A stretch of DNA of 64,000 nucleotides from Burkholderiaceae bacterium. Lineage in GTDB: Bacteria; Pseudomonadota; Gammaproteobacteria; Burkholderiales; Burkholderiaceae_C. The DNA is taken from assembly GCA_024235855.1 (NCBI GenBank), contig JACKLN010000012.1:81633-145632 (forward strand), written 5' to 3'. The notes beneath the pieces are model-generated. The model saw only the letters and a list, made by a program, of their open reading frames with translations, had not been told where the DNA came from and did not search any database. Position numbers and translations under genes: made by a program. The stretch's first letter is position 1. Every line of letters starts with the position of its first letter. Positions 1 to 7,527 of this stretch are shown piece by piece.

Positions 1-1077
1 CGCGGCATGGCGCCGCTGATCGCCCGCTACGTGCGCATCGGCCAGGCCCGGCTGGGCCCGGACGACGCCCACCTGCAGACGCTGATGCAGGCCATCGACG
101 GCAGCGTGCGCGTCTGGCGTGGCGACATCGACGCCGGCCTGCCCCTGCTGCAGGAAGCCGCCGCCGAGGTGCGTTGGCACGACCACCCGCTGCGCACCAC
201 GCTGCACGTGCACCCCTTCCTGTGCGTGGCCCACCTGCTGCGCGGCGACCTGGCCGCGCTGCGCGCCGACGCCGCGGTGCTCGAGCGCACCCTGCGGCGG
301 GCCTCGGTCGACGTCGGCCGCCGGGTGGCCACCGAGATGTTCCACCTCGGCCGCTGGCTGCACGCGGCCGGCCTGGTCGACGAGGCGCTGGCGCTGTGGC
401 GCGAGGTGGCCGACTGGCGCGAACCCGGCATGCGGCCGAACTGGCACCTGCAGCGCAGTGCCGCCCCGGCCTGGATCGCGCTGGCCGAAGGGGACCTGGC
501 CAGCGCGGAGGCCGGGTTCAGCGCGGCCCTGACCCGGCACGGCGACCAGCTCGACATCTTCGGCCAGACCACCGAGCTGCGGCTGCGTGGCGCCATGCTG
601 CGCCTGCAGCTGGGCCAGAGGCCGCAGGCCGCGGCCGAACTGCTGCGCCCGGTGTTCACCCGCCACGCCGACGACGCCGACATCGCCAGCGTCTGGCAGG
701 CCGGCCCGGCGGTGCTCGACGATCTGGTCGCCGCCGACTGGCAGGGCGCGCTGACGCCGGACGAGCGCGGGACGCTGGCCCGCTGGGCGGCCGATGCGCA
801 GGCCTTGCGCGGTGCCTGCGAGACACCCCCCGCCGACGGCGCTGTGCCCGTATCGGACCCTGCCGGCCTGCCAGGCGCGGCGGCGGACGAGACGCTGTCG
901 CCGCGCGAATGGGAGGTGCTGGCCCGGCTGGCCGCCGGCGACAGCAACAAGCTGATCGCCCGCGCGTTCGACCTGTCGCCGCACACCGTCAAGCGCCACG
1001 TGGCCAACATCCTGCTGAAGCTGGACCTGCGCTCGCGCGGCCAGGCGGCGGCCTGGTTCCACGCCCACGGCGGATAG
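1..1077 (+). CDS. LuxR-family transcriptional regulator, 5' truncated by the window edge
   Basis: The frame is open from the first base, so the true start lies upstream; an internal ATG at 7 need not be the start. The last ~60 residues form a LuxR/GerE helix-turn-helix, beginning LSPREWEVLARLAAGDSNK and containing SPHTVKRHVANIL, the usual recognition-helix signature. The preceding ~280 residues are Ala/Leu/Arg-rich helical repeats like the TPR-type region of MalT/LAL regulators. An N-terminal ATPase domain, if present, would be outside the window. The protein is inferred to bind DNA as an activator responding to a ligand sensed by the helical region; the ligand cannot be read. Its stop is 165 bp before the hemerythrin-like gene, whose upstream region contains phased repeats. 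Confidence 0.85.
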   Translation, partial: RGMAPLIARYVRIGQARLGPDDAHLQTLMQAIDGSVRVWRGDIDAGLPLLQEAAAEVRWHDHPLRTTLHVHPFLCVAHLLRGDLAALRADAAVLERTLRRASVDVGRRVATEMFHLGRWLHAAGLVDEALALWREVADWREPGMRPNWHLQRSAAPAWIALAEGDLASAEAGFSAALTRHGDQLDIFGQTTELRLRGAMLRLQLGQRPQAAAELLRPVFTRHADDADIASVWQAGPAVLDDLVAADWQGALTPDERGTLARWAADAQALRGACETPPADGAVPVSDPAGLPGAAADETLSPREWEVLARLAAGDSNKLIARAFDLSPHTVKRHVANILLKLDLRSRGQAAAWFHAHGG

Positions 1078-1102
1078 GCCACACCCGCCCGGGCCATGGT
1101 GC

Positions 1103-1156
1103 GATGGCCCGTGACGCGGCACCGGATGGCCCGTCCCGCACCCGCCGATGGCCCGT
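1103..1156 (+). repeat. Three direct repeats GATGGCCCGT at exact 22-bp spacing
   Basis: GATGGCCCGT occurs at 1103-1112, 1125-1134 and 1147-1156, so start-to-start distances are 22 and 22 bp, two helical turns each. The first copy is also half of an inverted repeat: CGGGCCAT at 1090-1097 faces ATGGCCCG at 1104-1111. The array lies 87-140 bp upstream of the hemerythrin-like start codon. The phasing suggests cooperative binding of a regulator on one face of the helix; the regulator is unknown. Confidence 0.6.
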
Positions 1157-1242
1157 GCGGGCGATGCCGGCGGCGCCCCCGATCGGAACACTGGCGGACA
1201 TGCCCGGCGCATCCCGTGCCGGGGCCCTTCAGGAGCACCTTC

Positions 1243-1983
1243 ATGTCCGCCATCGCCCCCACCGCCCCGTCCACCGAGACGACCCCTGCCACCAGCGCCA
1301 CCACCCCGCGCATGGACCTGTACGCCGTCATCCACAAGGCGCTGCGCCTGTTCATGCACGACACGCTGCACCGCGTGGGCCGGCTCGACGCCGACGACGC
1401 CACCGAACGCCACGCGGTGCTGGCCCAGGTGCAGGCCCTGCTGGACGCCTGCCGAAGCCACGTGGCCAAGGAAAATGCCTACGTGCACGCGGCCATCGAG
1501 GCACGCCGCCCCGGCACCTGCGGCCGCATCGCCGGCGAGCACGACGCCCACCTGGAGGCCATCGCCGCGCTGGAAGCCGAGGCCGCCGCGCTGCGCGCCC
1601 TGCCCACGGCTGCGGCCGCCGGCCGGCTGTACCGCCACCTGGCGCGCTTCATCGGCGAGAACCTCGAGCACATGCACGTCGAGGAGACGCTGCACAACGC
1701 CGCGCTGTGGGCGGCCTACAGCGACGACGAGCTGATGCAGATCGAGCAGCGCATCGTCGGCTCGATCCCGCCGGCGGAGATGGCCGCGCTGCTGCGCTGG
1801 ATGATCCCGGCGATGAACCCGGCCGAACGCGCCGGCATGCTCGGCGGCATGCAGCAGGGCATGCCGCCCGACGCCTTCGCCGGCGTGCTGGACATCGCCC
1901 GCCGCGTGCTGGACGACATGGCCTGGGCGAAGCTGACGCGTGCGCTGGGCCTGCCGCCGGTGCCCGGCCTGGTGCAGGCCTGA
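1243..1983 (+). CDS. Hemerythrin-like domain protein
   Basis: The ATG at 1243 was chosen because AGGAG lies at 1231-1235; an upstream in-frame start at 1096 would read through low-complexity sequence. The 246-residue product has a Thr/Pro-rich first ~23 residues, then a helical bundle with the His/Glu spacing of the hemerythrin HHE fold: H in IHKALRLFMHDTLHR, H in SHVAKENAYVH, GEHDAHLEAI, and ENLEHMHVEETLHN. Such proteins carry a non-heme di-iron centre and bind O2 or NO, or act as iron sensors. A second helical region (about 150-246) follows the iron domain. A diheme cytochrome c starts 12 nt downstream, so the two are probably one operon and may act together in redox or NO/O2 handling. Confidence 0.8.
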   Translation: MSAIAPTAPSTETTPATSATTPRMDLYAVIHKALRLFMHDTLHRVGRLDADDATERHAVLAQVQALLDACRSHVAKENAYVHAAIEARRPGTCGRIAGEHDAHLEAIAALEAEAAALRALPTAAAAGRLYRHLARFIGENLEHMHVEETLHNAALWAAYSDDELMQIEQRIVGSIPPAEMAALLRWMIPAMNPAERAGMLGGMQQGMPPDAFAGVLDIARRVLDDMAWAKLTRALGLPPVPGLVQA

Positions 1984-1995
1984 GGGAGCGGCACG

Positions 1996-2910
1996 ATGAT
2001 CCGCAACCCCTGGATCCGCAGCGCCGTCTGGGCGGTGGGCGGCACGCTGGCCTGCGCGGCCATGCTGCTGGTCACCGGCCTGGTGCTCGGCGAGCGCAAG
2101 GCGCAGCGTCGGATCGCGCTGGCGGTGCAGCCGGTGGCGGTGCCGCACGACGACGCGGCGCTGGTGCGTGGCCAGTACCTGTACGCCTCGCGCGGCTGCG
2201 CCGACTGCCACGGCAGCGACGGTGGCGGCCGCCGCTTCGTCGACGGCGGTGCCGACCTGCAGCTGGCCGGCCCGGCCATCGCGCCGGGGCGGCCTGGCGC
2301 ACCCACGGCGACCACGGCCTACACACCGGCCGACTGGGTGCGCACCGTGCGCCACGGCGTCAAGCCCGACGGCCGGCCGGTGCGCACGATGCCCAGCGAG
2401 GACTACAACCGCCTCACCGACGCCGACCTGGGCGCGCTGGTGGGCTACGTGCAGTCGCTGCCGCCGGTGGCGCCACGCGGCGCCGTGCTGCAGCTGCCGC
2501 TGCCGGCGCGCGTGCTCTACGGCTTCGGCGCCATCCCCGACGCGGTCGAGAAGATCGACCACACGCTGCCGCCGCAGGCGCCGGTGCCCGAGGGCGTGAA
2601 CGTGGCCCACGGCGGCTACGTGGCCCAGATGTGCAAGGGCTGCCACGGCGCCACGCTGGCCGGTGGCCGCATCCCCGGCGCCCCGCCGGACTGGCCGCCG
2701 GCGCCGGCCCTGCGCGGCGACGGCAGCGTGATGGCCGGTGCCTACGCCGATGCCGACGCCTTCGTGCACATGCTGCGCAGCGGCGTGCGCGCCGATGGCA
2801 GCCGCATCCAGGTCATGCCCTTCGAGGCCCTGGGACGGTTGAGCGAGCTCGACGCCCGCGCCCTGCACCTGGCCCTGCGCGAGGCGCCAGCGCAGGTGGC
2901 CGCGCGCTAG
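1996..2910 (+). CDS. Membrane-anchored diheme cytochrome c
   Basis: This 304-residue protein has one N-terminal hydrophobic segment (about residues 11-31) that serves as an uncleaved anchor or signal. Two CxxCH heme-c motifs follow: CADCH at about residue 68 and CKGCH at about residue 213, each starting a separate cytochrome c fold. Candidate axial methionines are in RTMPSEDYN and QVMPFEAL, downstream of each heme. The domain arrangement resembles the cytochrome subunits that pass electrons from periplasmic dehydrogenases to terminal oxidases. GAGGGAG precedes the ATG. It is inferred to be co-transcribed with the hemerythrin-like gene; the electron donor and acceptor are not apparent. Confidence 0.88.
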   Translation: MIRNPWIRSAVWAVGGTLACAAMLLVTGLVLGERKAQRRIALAVQPVAVPHDDAALVRGQYLYASRGCADCHGSDGGGRRFVDGGADLQLAGPAIAPGRPGAPTATTAYTPADWVRTVRHGVKPDGRPVRTMPSEDYNRLTDADLGALVGYVQSLPPVAPRGAVLQLPLPARVLYGFGAIPDAVEKIDHTLPPQAPVPEGVNVAHGGYVAQMCKGCHGATLAGGRIPGAPPDWPPAPALRGDGSVMAGAYADADAFVHMLRSGVRADGSRIQVMPFEALGRLSELDARALHLALREAPAQVAAR

Positions 2911-2996
2911 CGGTGCGTCCGGCGGCGCCGGCCGCTGGACGCACCCGGGCCGGCACCGGCACACTGGCGGGCCCACCACCACCAGCCCTTCAAGCC

Positions 2997-3365
2997 ATGG
3001 CCTTCGACCCCGGACTGGCCCAGCGCATCCGCGAAGCGCTCGCCCGTCGCCAGGACGTGAGCGAACGCCGCATGTTCGGCGGCATCGCCTTCATGGTCGG
3101 CGGGCACATGGCCGTGGGCGTGGTCGGCGACGTGCTGATGGCCCGCGTGGGGCCGCAACGGTACGCAGGCGCGCTGCAGCAGCCGCACGTGCGACCGATG
3201 GACTTCACCGGCAAGCCGCTGACCGGCTACGTCTACGTCGACCCGCCGGGGATCGCCGAGGACGACGCGCTGGCCGCGTGGGTGGGCACCTGCGCCGCCT
3301 TCGTGGCGACCTTGCCGACCAAGGCGCCCGCAGCGTCCAAGGCACCTCGACGAGCCGCCCGATGA
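2997..3365 (+). CDS. TfoX/Sxy N-terminal domain protein
   Basis: Read from ATG 2997, the 122-residue product has the TfoX_N features: an RMFGGIAFMVGGHMAVGVVGD core and GPQRYAGAL followed by a PMDFTGKPLTGYVYVDP segment. In competence regulators this domain is paired with a C-terminal TfoX domain; stand-alone copies such as this are common in proteobacteria and have no fixed role. The C-terminal 20 residues are Lys/Ala/Arg-rich. The stop overlaps the next start (ATGA at 3362-3365), indicating translational coupling in a four-gene run with two acetyltransferases and a permease. Confidence 0.82.
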   Translation: MAFDPGLAQRIREALARRQDVSERRMFGGIAFMVGGHMAVGVVGDVLMARVGPQRYAGALQQPHVRPMDFTGKPLTGYVYVDPPGIAEDDALAAWVGTCAAFVATLPTKAPAASKAPRRAAR

Positions 3366-3844
3366 GTTTCCTGCCCCGCGACTTCACCGTGCCCGAGCGG
3401 GTCGAAGGCCCTGGCTTCCACCTGCGGTCGATCACGGTGCACGACCTGGCCCGCGACTACGACGCGGTGATGAGCAGCCGCGATCACCTGTGGGCCCGCT
3501 TCGGCGCGCTCTGGGGCTGGCCGCCGGCCGACCTGTCGATCACGCAGGACCTGGTGGACCTGGGCTGGCACCAGAAGGAGTTCCAGCTGCGCCGCAGCTT
3601 CAACTACGCCGTGATGGCGCCCGACGAATCGCGCCTGCTCGGCTGCGTCTACATCGACCCGCCGGACGAAGCCGGCATCGACGCCGAGGTCTGGTTCTGG
3701 GGCCGGCAGGACAGGCTCGCCGATGGGCTGGAGCTGCGGCTGGACGCCTTCGTGCGCCTCTGGCTCGCCGAGGCCTGGCCCTTCGCGCGGGTGTCGCTCA
3801 ACGGCGGGCCGCATCGGGTGGCACGGGAAGGCCCGGCGCCGTGA
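3362..3844 (+). CDS. GNAT-like N-acetyltransferase
   Basis: This 160-residue protein starts at ATG 3362, overlapping the TfoX-like stop by 4 nt. It begins FLPRDFTVPERVEGPGFHLR and contains RSFNYAVMAPDESRLLGCVYIDPP followed by AEVWFWGR, a pattern of the GNAT fold seen in small Burkholderiales acetyltransferases. The usual acetyl-CoA pyrophosphate loop (R/Q-x-x-G-x-G/A) is not evident, so catalytic activity is uncertain. The substrate is unknown. Its stop overlaps the GTG start of the ZIP-like permease (GTGA, 3841-3844). Confidence 0.65.
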   Translation: MSFLPRDFTVPERVEGPGFHLRSITVHDLARDYDAVMSSRDHLWARFGALWGWPPADLSITQDLVDLGWHQKEFQLRRSFNYAVMAPDESRLLGCVYIDPPDEAGIDAEVWFWGRQDRLADGLELRLDAFVRLWLAEAWPFARVSLNGGPHRVAREGPAP

Positions 3845-4560
3845 CCCCGTTCGGCTGGATGCTGCTGTCGACCACCGCGGCCGGCGCGTGCATCGTGCTC
3901 GGTGGCCTGGCGGCGGTGAACCTGCGCCGGCGCCCGAACTGGCTGGACAACGAGCTGCGCCACGGCGTCATCGCCTTCGGCGGTGGCGTCCTGCTGGCCG
4001 CGGTGGCGCTGGTGCTGCTGCCGCAGGGCGTGGCTGCGGTGCCCGATCCGCTGGCCATGACCGCGTGTTTCGTCGGCGGCGGCGTGGCCGTGTACGCCGC
4101 GGAGCGTCGGCTGGGCCTGCGCCGGCGCGAGTCGCCGCAGTTCGCGGCCATGCTGCTGGACTACGTGCCGGAATCGCTGGCCCTGGGCGGCATGTTCGCC
4201 GCCGGGGTGTCGGAGGCGCCGCTGCTGGCGCTGCTGATCGGCCTGCAGAACCTGCCCGAGGGCTTCAACGCCTACCGCGAACGCATCGCCGTGCGCGGCA
4301 CGCGGCCGGGCACGGTCCTGCGCCAGATGGCCGCGCTGACCCTTCTCGGCCCGGCGCTGGCCGCGCTGAGCTGGTGGTTCCTGGCCGACCATGCGGCCGT
4401 GCTGGGCGCCGTGATGCTGGCCGCCTCCGGTGGCATCCTGTACCTGATCTTCCAGGACATCGCGCCGATGTCGCGGCTGCAGCGCCACCGCGCGCCGCCG
4501 CTGGGTGCGGTGCTGGGTTTCTGCGTCGCGCTGGTCGGGCAGCGCCTGGTGGAGGGCTGA
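3841..4560 (+). CDS. ZIP-family-like divalent metal permease
   Basis: The product is 239 residues from GTG 3841; the GTGA overlap with the preceding stop fixes this start. It contains about seven hydrophobic segments. Two ZIP-type signatures are visible: DYVPESLALGGMF and LIGLQNLPEGFNAYR; in the latter NLPEG matches the metal-binding helix of ZIP transporters, where N, P and E line the pathway. A basic loop RLGLRRRESPQ lies between helices. ZIP proteins move Zn2+, Fe2+ or Mn2+ into the cytoplasm, but the cargo here cannot be assigned. It is encoded between two GNAT genes in a tightly packed run. Confidence 0.75.
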   Translation: MTPFGWMLLSTTAAGACIVLGGLAAVNLRRRPNWLDNELRHGVIAFGGGVLLAAVALVLLPQGVAAVPDPLAMTACFVGGGVAVYAAERRLGLRRRESPQFAAMLLDYVPESLALGGMFAAGVSEAPLLALLIGLQNLPEGFNAYRERIAVRGTRPGTVLRQMAALTLLGPALAALSWWFLADHAAVLGAVMLAASGGILYLIFQDIAPMSRLQRHRAPPLGAVLGFCVALVGQRLVEG

Positions 4561-4561
4561 G

Positions 4562-5122
4562 ATGCAACTGGTCTGGCCACGGGCCGAACACCTGCCGTCC
4601 TACATGGCGGCGCTCGAAGACGGCTGGTCCGCCGACAACGTGCGCGGTGCCGTGGCGGCGCAGGAGGAACTGGCGCGCATCCAGCAGGACGCCGACGGCT
4701 TCATCGCGGCGCAGGTCGACCGCGAGGCCCGCGGCGGGCCGGTCACGCTGCCCGACGGGTCGACGGTGGCGCGCATCCCCGGCTTCCGGCGCTGGCTGTG
4801 GGATCACACCGGCTTCTGCGGCGTGATCGGCTTCCGCTGGCAACCCGGTACCGAGGCGCTGCCGCCGCACTGCCTGGGCCACGTGGGCTACGCCGTGGTG
4901 CCGGGCCGACGCGGCCGCGGCTACGCCACGCAGGCGCTGGCGCAGACGCTGCCGCTGGCGCGTGCCGAAGGCCTGCGCTGGATCGAGCTGACCACGGACG
5001 AGGACAACGTGGCCTCGCAGCATGTCATCGCGGCCAACGGCGGCGTGCTGGTGGAGCGCTTCGTCAAGCCGGCGGCCTTTGGCGGCCACCCCGGGCAGCG
5101 CTGGCGCATCGTGCTGACCTGA
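4562..5122 (+). CDS. GNAT family N-acetyltransferase
   Basis: This is a 186-residue protein beginning MQLVWPRAEHLPSY, one nucleotide after the permease stop. It has the clear GNAT acetyl-CoA motif VVPGRRGRGYATQALAQTL (R-G-R-G-Y-A) at about residues 117-135, preceded by the LGHVGYAV strand and followed by the motif-B segment ELTTDEDNVASQHVIAANGGVL. The overall layout resembles predicted acetyltransferases that modify small molecules or ribosomal proteins. The substrate is unknown. It ends adjacent to the stop of the convergent oxidase (TGA|TCA at 5120-5125) with no room for a terminator. Confidence 0.85.
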   Translation: MQLVWPRAEHLPSYMAALEDGWSADNVRGAVAAQEELARIQQDADGFIAAQVDREARGGPVTLPDGSTVARIPGFRRWLWDHTGFCGVIGFRWQPGTEALPPHCLGHVGYAVVPGRRGRGYATQALAQTLPLARAEGLRWIELTTDEDNVASQHVIAANGGVLVERFVKPAAFGGHPGQRWRIVLT

Positions 5123-6310
5123 TCAGGACACCGCGCCGGCGCCGTAACGCCCGGTGAGCAGCCGGCCTTCGCCGAAGCGCTGCAGCGCATAGGGCGCCAG
5201 CGGCACGTCGGTGGGCAGGCCCAGCGCCGCCTGGGCCAGCAGGCGGCCCACGGCCGGCGACAGCTTGAAGCCGTGGCCGCTGAAGCCGAAGGCCAGCAGC
5301 AGGCCGGCCAGCCCCGGCGCCGGGCCGAGCACCGGGTTCCAGTCGGAGGTGACGTCGTAGACGCCGGTCCAGGATGCGGCCAGGCCGGCCTCCTCCCAAC
5401 CCGGGAAGCGGTCGGCCACCTGTTCGGCGATCTCGATCACCGCATCCATCGGGACGTCACCCTGCTCGATCTGCGGCGTGGCCAGCACCTCGCCGGCGAT
5501 GCCTTCGCTGGCCAGCATCTGGCGCCCCCCGTAGCTGCGGCAGTACAGCATGCCGGGCGTGGCCAGGTCCTTGTAGACCGGCATCGCGTGCGTGTAGGGC
5601 GCAGGGCCCTCGAAGGCGAAGACCCGGTGGCGTTCGGGCTTGACCGGCAGTGCGCAGCCGGTGTCGCGCTCGAGCTCGGGCGTCCAGATGTTGGTGGAGG
5701 CGATCACGGTGCCGGCCTCGAAGCGGCCGCGGTCGGTGTCGACGCCGGTGATGCGCACACCGTCGCGCAGCAGGCGCTGCACGCCCACGCCTTCCAGAAA
5801 ACGCACGCCGCGCCTGCGGGCCGCCCGAGCGAAGCCGCTGGCCACCAGGTAGGCGTCGGCAAAGCCGGCCTCGGGTTCGTAGCCGATCAGCGCCGCGTCG
5901 TCGAAGCGCGCCAGCGGCATCAGCACCGAGGCCTGCGCCGCGTCCAGCCGCTGCAGCGGGATGCCCATGGCCTGCTGCTGGTCCAGCGACGCCTGCAGCG
6001 CGGCCAGTCTCTCGCCCTCGGGCGCCGCGATGAGGTAGCCGCACTTCACCAGCCCCGCGTCGGCCTCGGCATCGCCCACGTAGGCCGAGAAATGCTCGAA
6101 GGCCGCGAACGAGCGACGCGCGAGTTCCACGTTCTCCGGCACCGAGTAGTGCGTGCGCAGGATGCCGCTGCTTTGCGCGCTGGTGCCGTTGCCGATGCCC
6201 AGGCGGTCGACCACCAGCACGTCACGCGCACCGAGTTCGGCCAGGTGGAAGGCGATGGAACAGCCGACGACGCCGGCACCGATGACGATCACGTCGGGGT
6301 GGGAAGCCAT
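5123..6310 (-). CDS. FAD-dependent oxidoreductase (DAO family, sarcosine/D-amino-acid oxidase-like)
   Basis: The 395-residue protein begins with an ADP-binding Rossmann motif, VIVIGAGVVGCSIAFHLAEL (GxGxxG), followed by VVDRLGIGNGTSAQSSG, the dinucleotide-binding and FAD-contacting segment of the DAO family. The C-terminal part contains GLLLAFGFSGHGFKLSPAVG, the conserved FAD-binding G-x-S/G-H-G-x-K/M-x-x-P motif. Family members oxidatively deaminate secondary amines or D-amino acids. SGILRTHYS near residue 50 resembles sarcosine oxidase beta subunits. There is no signal peptide, so it is cytoplasmic. An LTTR-type palindrome lies 34-58 bp upstream of its start and a LysR gene is next to it, so regulation by that LysR protein is likely. 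Confidence 0.85.
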   Translation of the reverse strand: MASHPDVIVIGAGVVGCSIAFHLAELGARDVLVVDRLGIGNGTSAQSSGILRTHYSVPENVELARRSFAAFEHFSAYVGDAEADAGLVKCGYLIAAPEGERLAALQASLDQQQAMGIPLQRLDAAQASVLMPLARFDDAALIGYEPEAGFADAYLVASGFARAARRRGVRFLEGVGVQRLLRDGVRITGVDTDRGRFEAGTVIASTNIWTPELERDTGCALPVKPERHRVFAFEGPAPYTHAMPVYKDLATPGMLYCRSYGGRQMLASEGIAGEVLATPQIEQGDVPMDAVIEIAEQVADRFPGWEEAGLAASWTGVYDVTSDWNPVLGPAPGLAGLLLAFGFSGHGFKLSPAVGRLLAQAALGLPTDVPLAPYALQRFGEGRLLTGRYGAGAVS

Positions 6311-6343
6311 GGGCGGCAGTCTGGCGTCTGCGCCGTGGCACCC

Positions 6344-6368
6344 GCATCAGCGCTGCCGATGCTGATGC
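6344..6368. promoter_or_regulatory. LysR-type operator candidate (ATC-N9-GAT inside an inverted repeat)
   Basis: GCATCAGC at 6344-6351 faces GCTGATGC at 6361-6368. The inner part reads ATC (6346-6348), nine bases, GAT (6358-6360), that is T-N11-A, the canonical LysR-family binding core. It sits in the 64-bp gap between the LysR stop and the oxidase start, 34-58 bp before the oxidase ATG. The TGATGC/GCATCA half-sites also occur at 7402-7416 before the LysR gene itself. Confidence 0.6.
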
Positions 6369-6374
6369 TGTGGA

Positions 6375-7394
6375 TCACCCGCCGTTGCGGCGCGACTCCG
6401 GCAGCGCCACCAGCGCGGCCGGCTCCAGCCCCAGCGCCGGCTGCAGTTCGCGCCTGAGCTCGCGCACCGCCACGCGCACGAGGGCCGCCGTCTCCGCCGG
6501 CAGCCGGCCCCCTTCGCCGGCGCGGCTGGCCAGCCAGAAATGGCGCTCCAGCAGCGGGTAGGGTTCGCCGTCGCGCCTGAGCGCCGACAGTGGCAGCACC
6601 TGCACCGCCTGCGCGTGGTGGCGCGACTGCCACAGGCACAGCGGCGTCGTCAGCCCGAAGCCCAGCCCGGCGGCCACCAGGCTCAGCAGCGGGTCGGTGG
6701 CGTCGAACTCGTAGCGCCGGGCCAGGCCGGGGTCGTGCCGGCGCAGGTAGGCGTCCACCTGGGCGCCGATCATCGAGCGCGTGCTGTAGGCCAGGAAGGG
6801 CAGGTCCGCGCCCAGGGCCTGCAGGCTGCGCAGCCCGCGCAGCGACCGCCCGGGCGGCAGCACGAGCACGAAGCGCTCGGCCAGCAGCGGCAGCGCGTCG
6901 ATGCCGGCCTGGCCGGTGGGCTCGGTGGTGGTGATCAGCAGGTCCAGCCGGCGCTCGGCGAAGCGCTGCTGCAGGTCGGGCACGAGGCCGGAAAGCAGCT
7001 GCAGCCGCTGCACGCGGTCGAACAGGCCGCGCACCAGCTGCGGGCCGAGCGTGGCGGCGAAGCTGTCCACGCAACCCAGGCGCACCGCGCTGCGCGCGCT
7101 GCGGCTGAGGCTGCGCACGCCCTCGTCCATCTCGTGCGCGCGCTGCAGCAGGTCCAGCGCATGCTCGTACAGGCGGTGGCCGCTGGCGGTGACGCGCGCC
7201 GGTCGCGTGCCGCGGTCGAGCAGCTCGCTGCCCAGGCGCTGCTCCAGCGCCCGCACGTGCTGCGACACGCCGGCCTGCGACAGGCCGGCGCGGCGCGCCG
7301 CGGCCGAGACCGAGCCGGTCTCGACCACCGCGATCCAGCTGGCCAGCTGGTCCCAGGGCGGCGGCGCCGCGACGTCGGTCTTCATGCGTGTCAA
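6375..7394 (-). CDS. LysR-family transcriptional regulator
   Basis: The 339-residue protein carries an N-terminal winged HTH (about residues 16-75): LASWIAVVETGSVSAAARRAGLSQAGVSQHVRALEQRLG is typical LysR. It continues with the type-2 periplasmic-binding-like effector domain (about 100-310), including VLPPGRSLRGL and SLVAAGLGFGLTTPLC. The C-terminal ~30 residues are Arg-rich. It lies directly behind the FAD oxidase on the same strand and is divergent from the first TAXI TRAP operon, so it could control either or both. Matching half-sites before the oxidase (6344-6368) and before its own gene (7402-7416) favour control of the oxidase plus autoregulation. Confidence 0.9.
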   Translation of the reverse strand: MTRMKTDVAAPPPWDQLASWIAVVETGSVSAAARRAGLSQAGVSQHVRALEQRLGSELLDRGTRPARVTASGHRLYEHALDLLQRAHEMDEGVRSLSRSARSAVRLGCVDSFAATLGPQLVRGLFDRVQRLQLLSGLVPDLQQRFAERRLDLLITTTEPTGQAGIDALPLLAERFVLVLPPGRSLRGLRSLQALGADLPFLAYSTRSMIGAQVDAYLRRHDPGLARRYEFDATDPLLSLVAAGLGFGLTTPLCLWQSRHHAQAVQVLPLSALRRDGEPYPLLERHFWLASRAGEGGRLPAETAALVRVAVRELRRELQPALGLEPAALVALPESRRNGG

Positions 7395-7401
7395 CGCCGC
7401 G

Positions 7402-7416
7402 TGATGCTCGGCATCA
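7402..7416. promoter_or_regulatory. Palindrome TGATGC-N3-GCATCA upstream of LysR
   Basis: This perfect 6+6 bp palindrome with a 3-bp spacer lies 7 bp upstream of the LysR start codon, within the 133-bp divergent region shared with the TAXI operon. It repeats the half-sites of the oxidase operator at 6344-6368 and is therefore a likely autoregulatory site. On the other side of this gap a weak sigma70-like pair (TTGTGT 7459-7464, 15 bp, TACAGT 7480-7485) may drive the TAXI operon. Confidence 0.5.
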
Positions 7417-7527
7417 GGGCCGGCGATGACGGGCGACAGGGACAGGGCATGACCTAGATTGTGTGCCAGCCGGCCGCGCTACAGTGGCCGCCTCCACACC
7501 CCCGATGCCCCGAGAGAGGAGCCCCCG

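Noticed and set aside
174..3365. 1063-residue open frame
   Set aside because: Only the last 122 codons match a family (TfoX_N); the rest is Arg/Ala-rich antiframe to the LuxR, hemerythrin and cytochrome genes.
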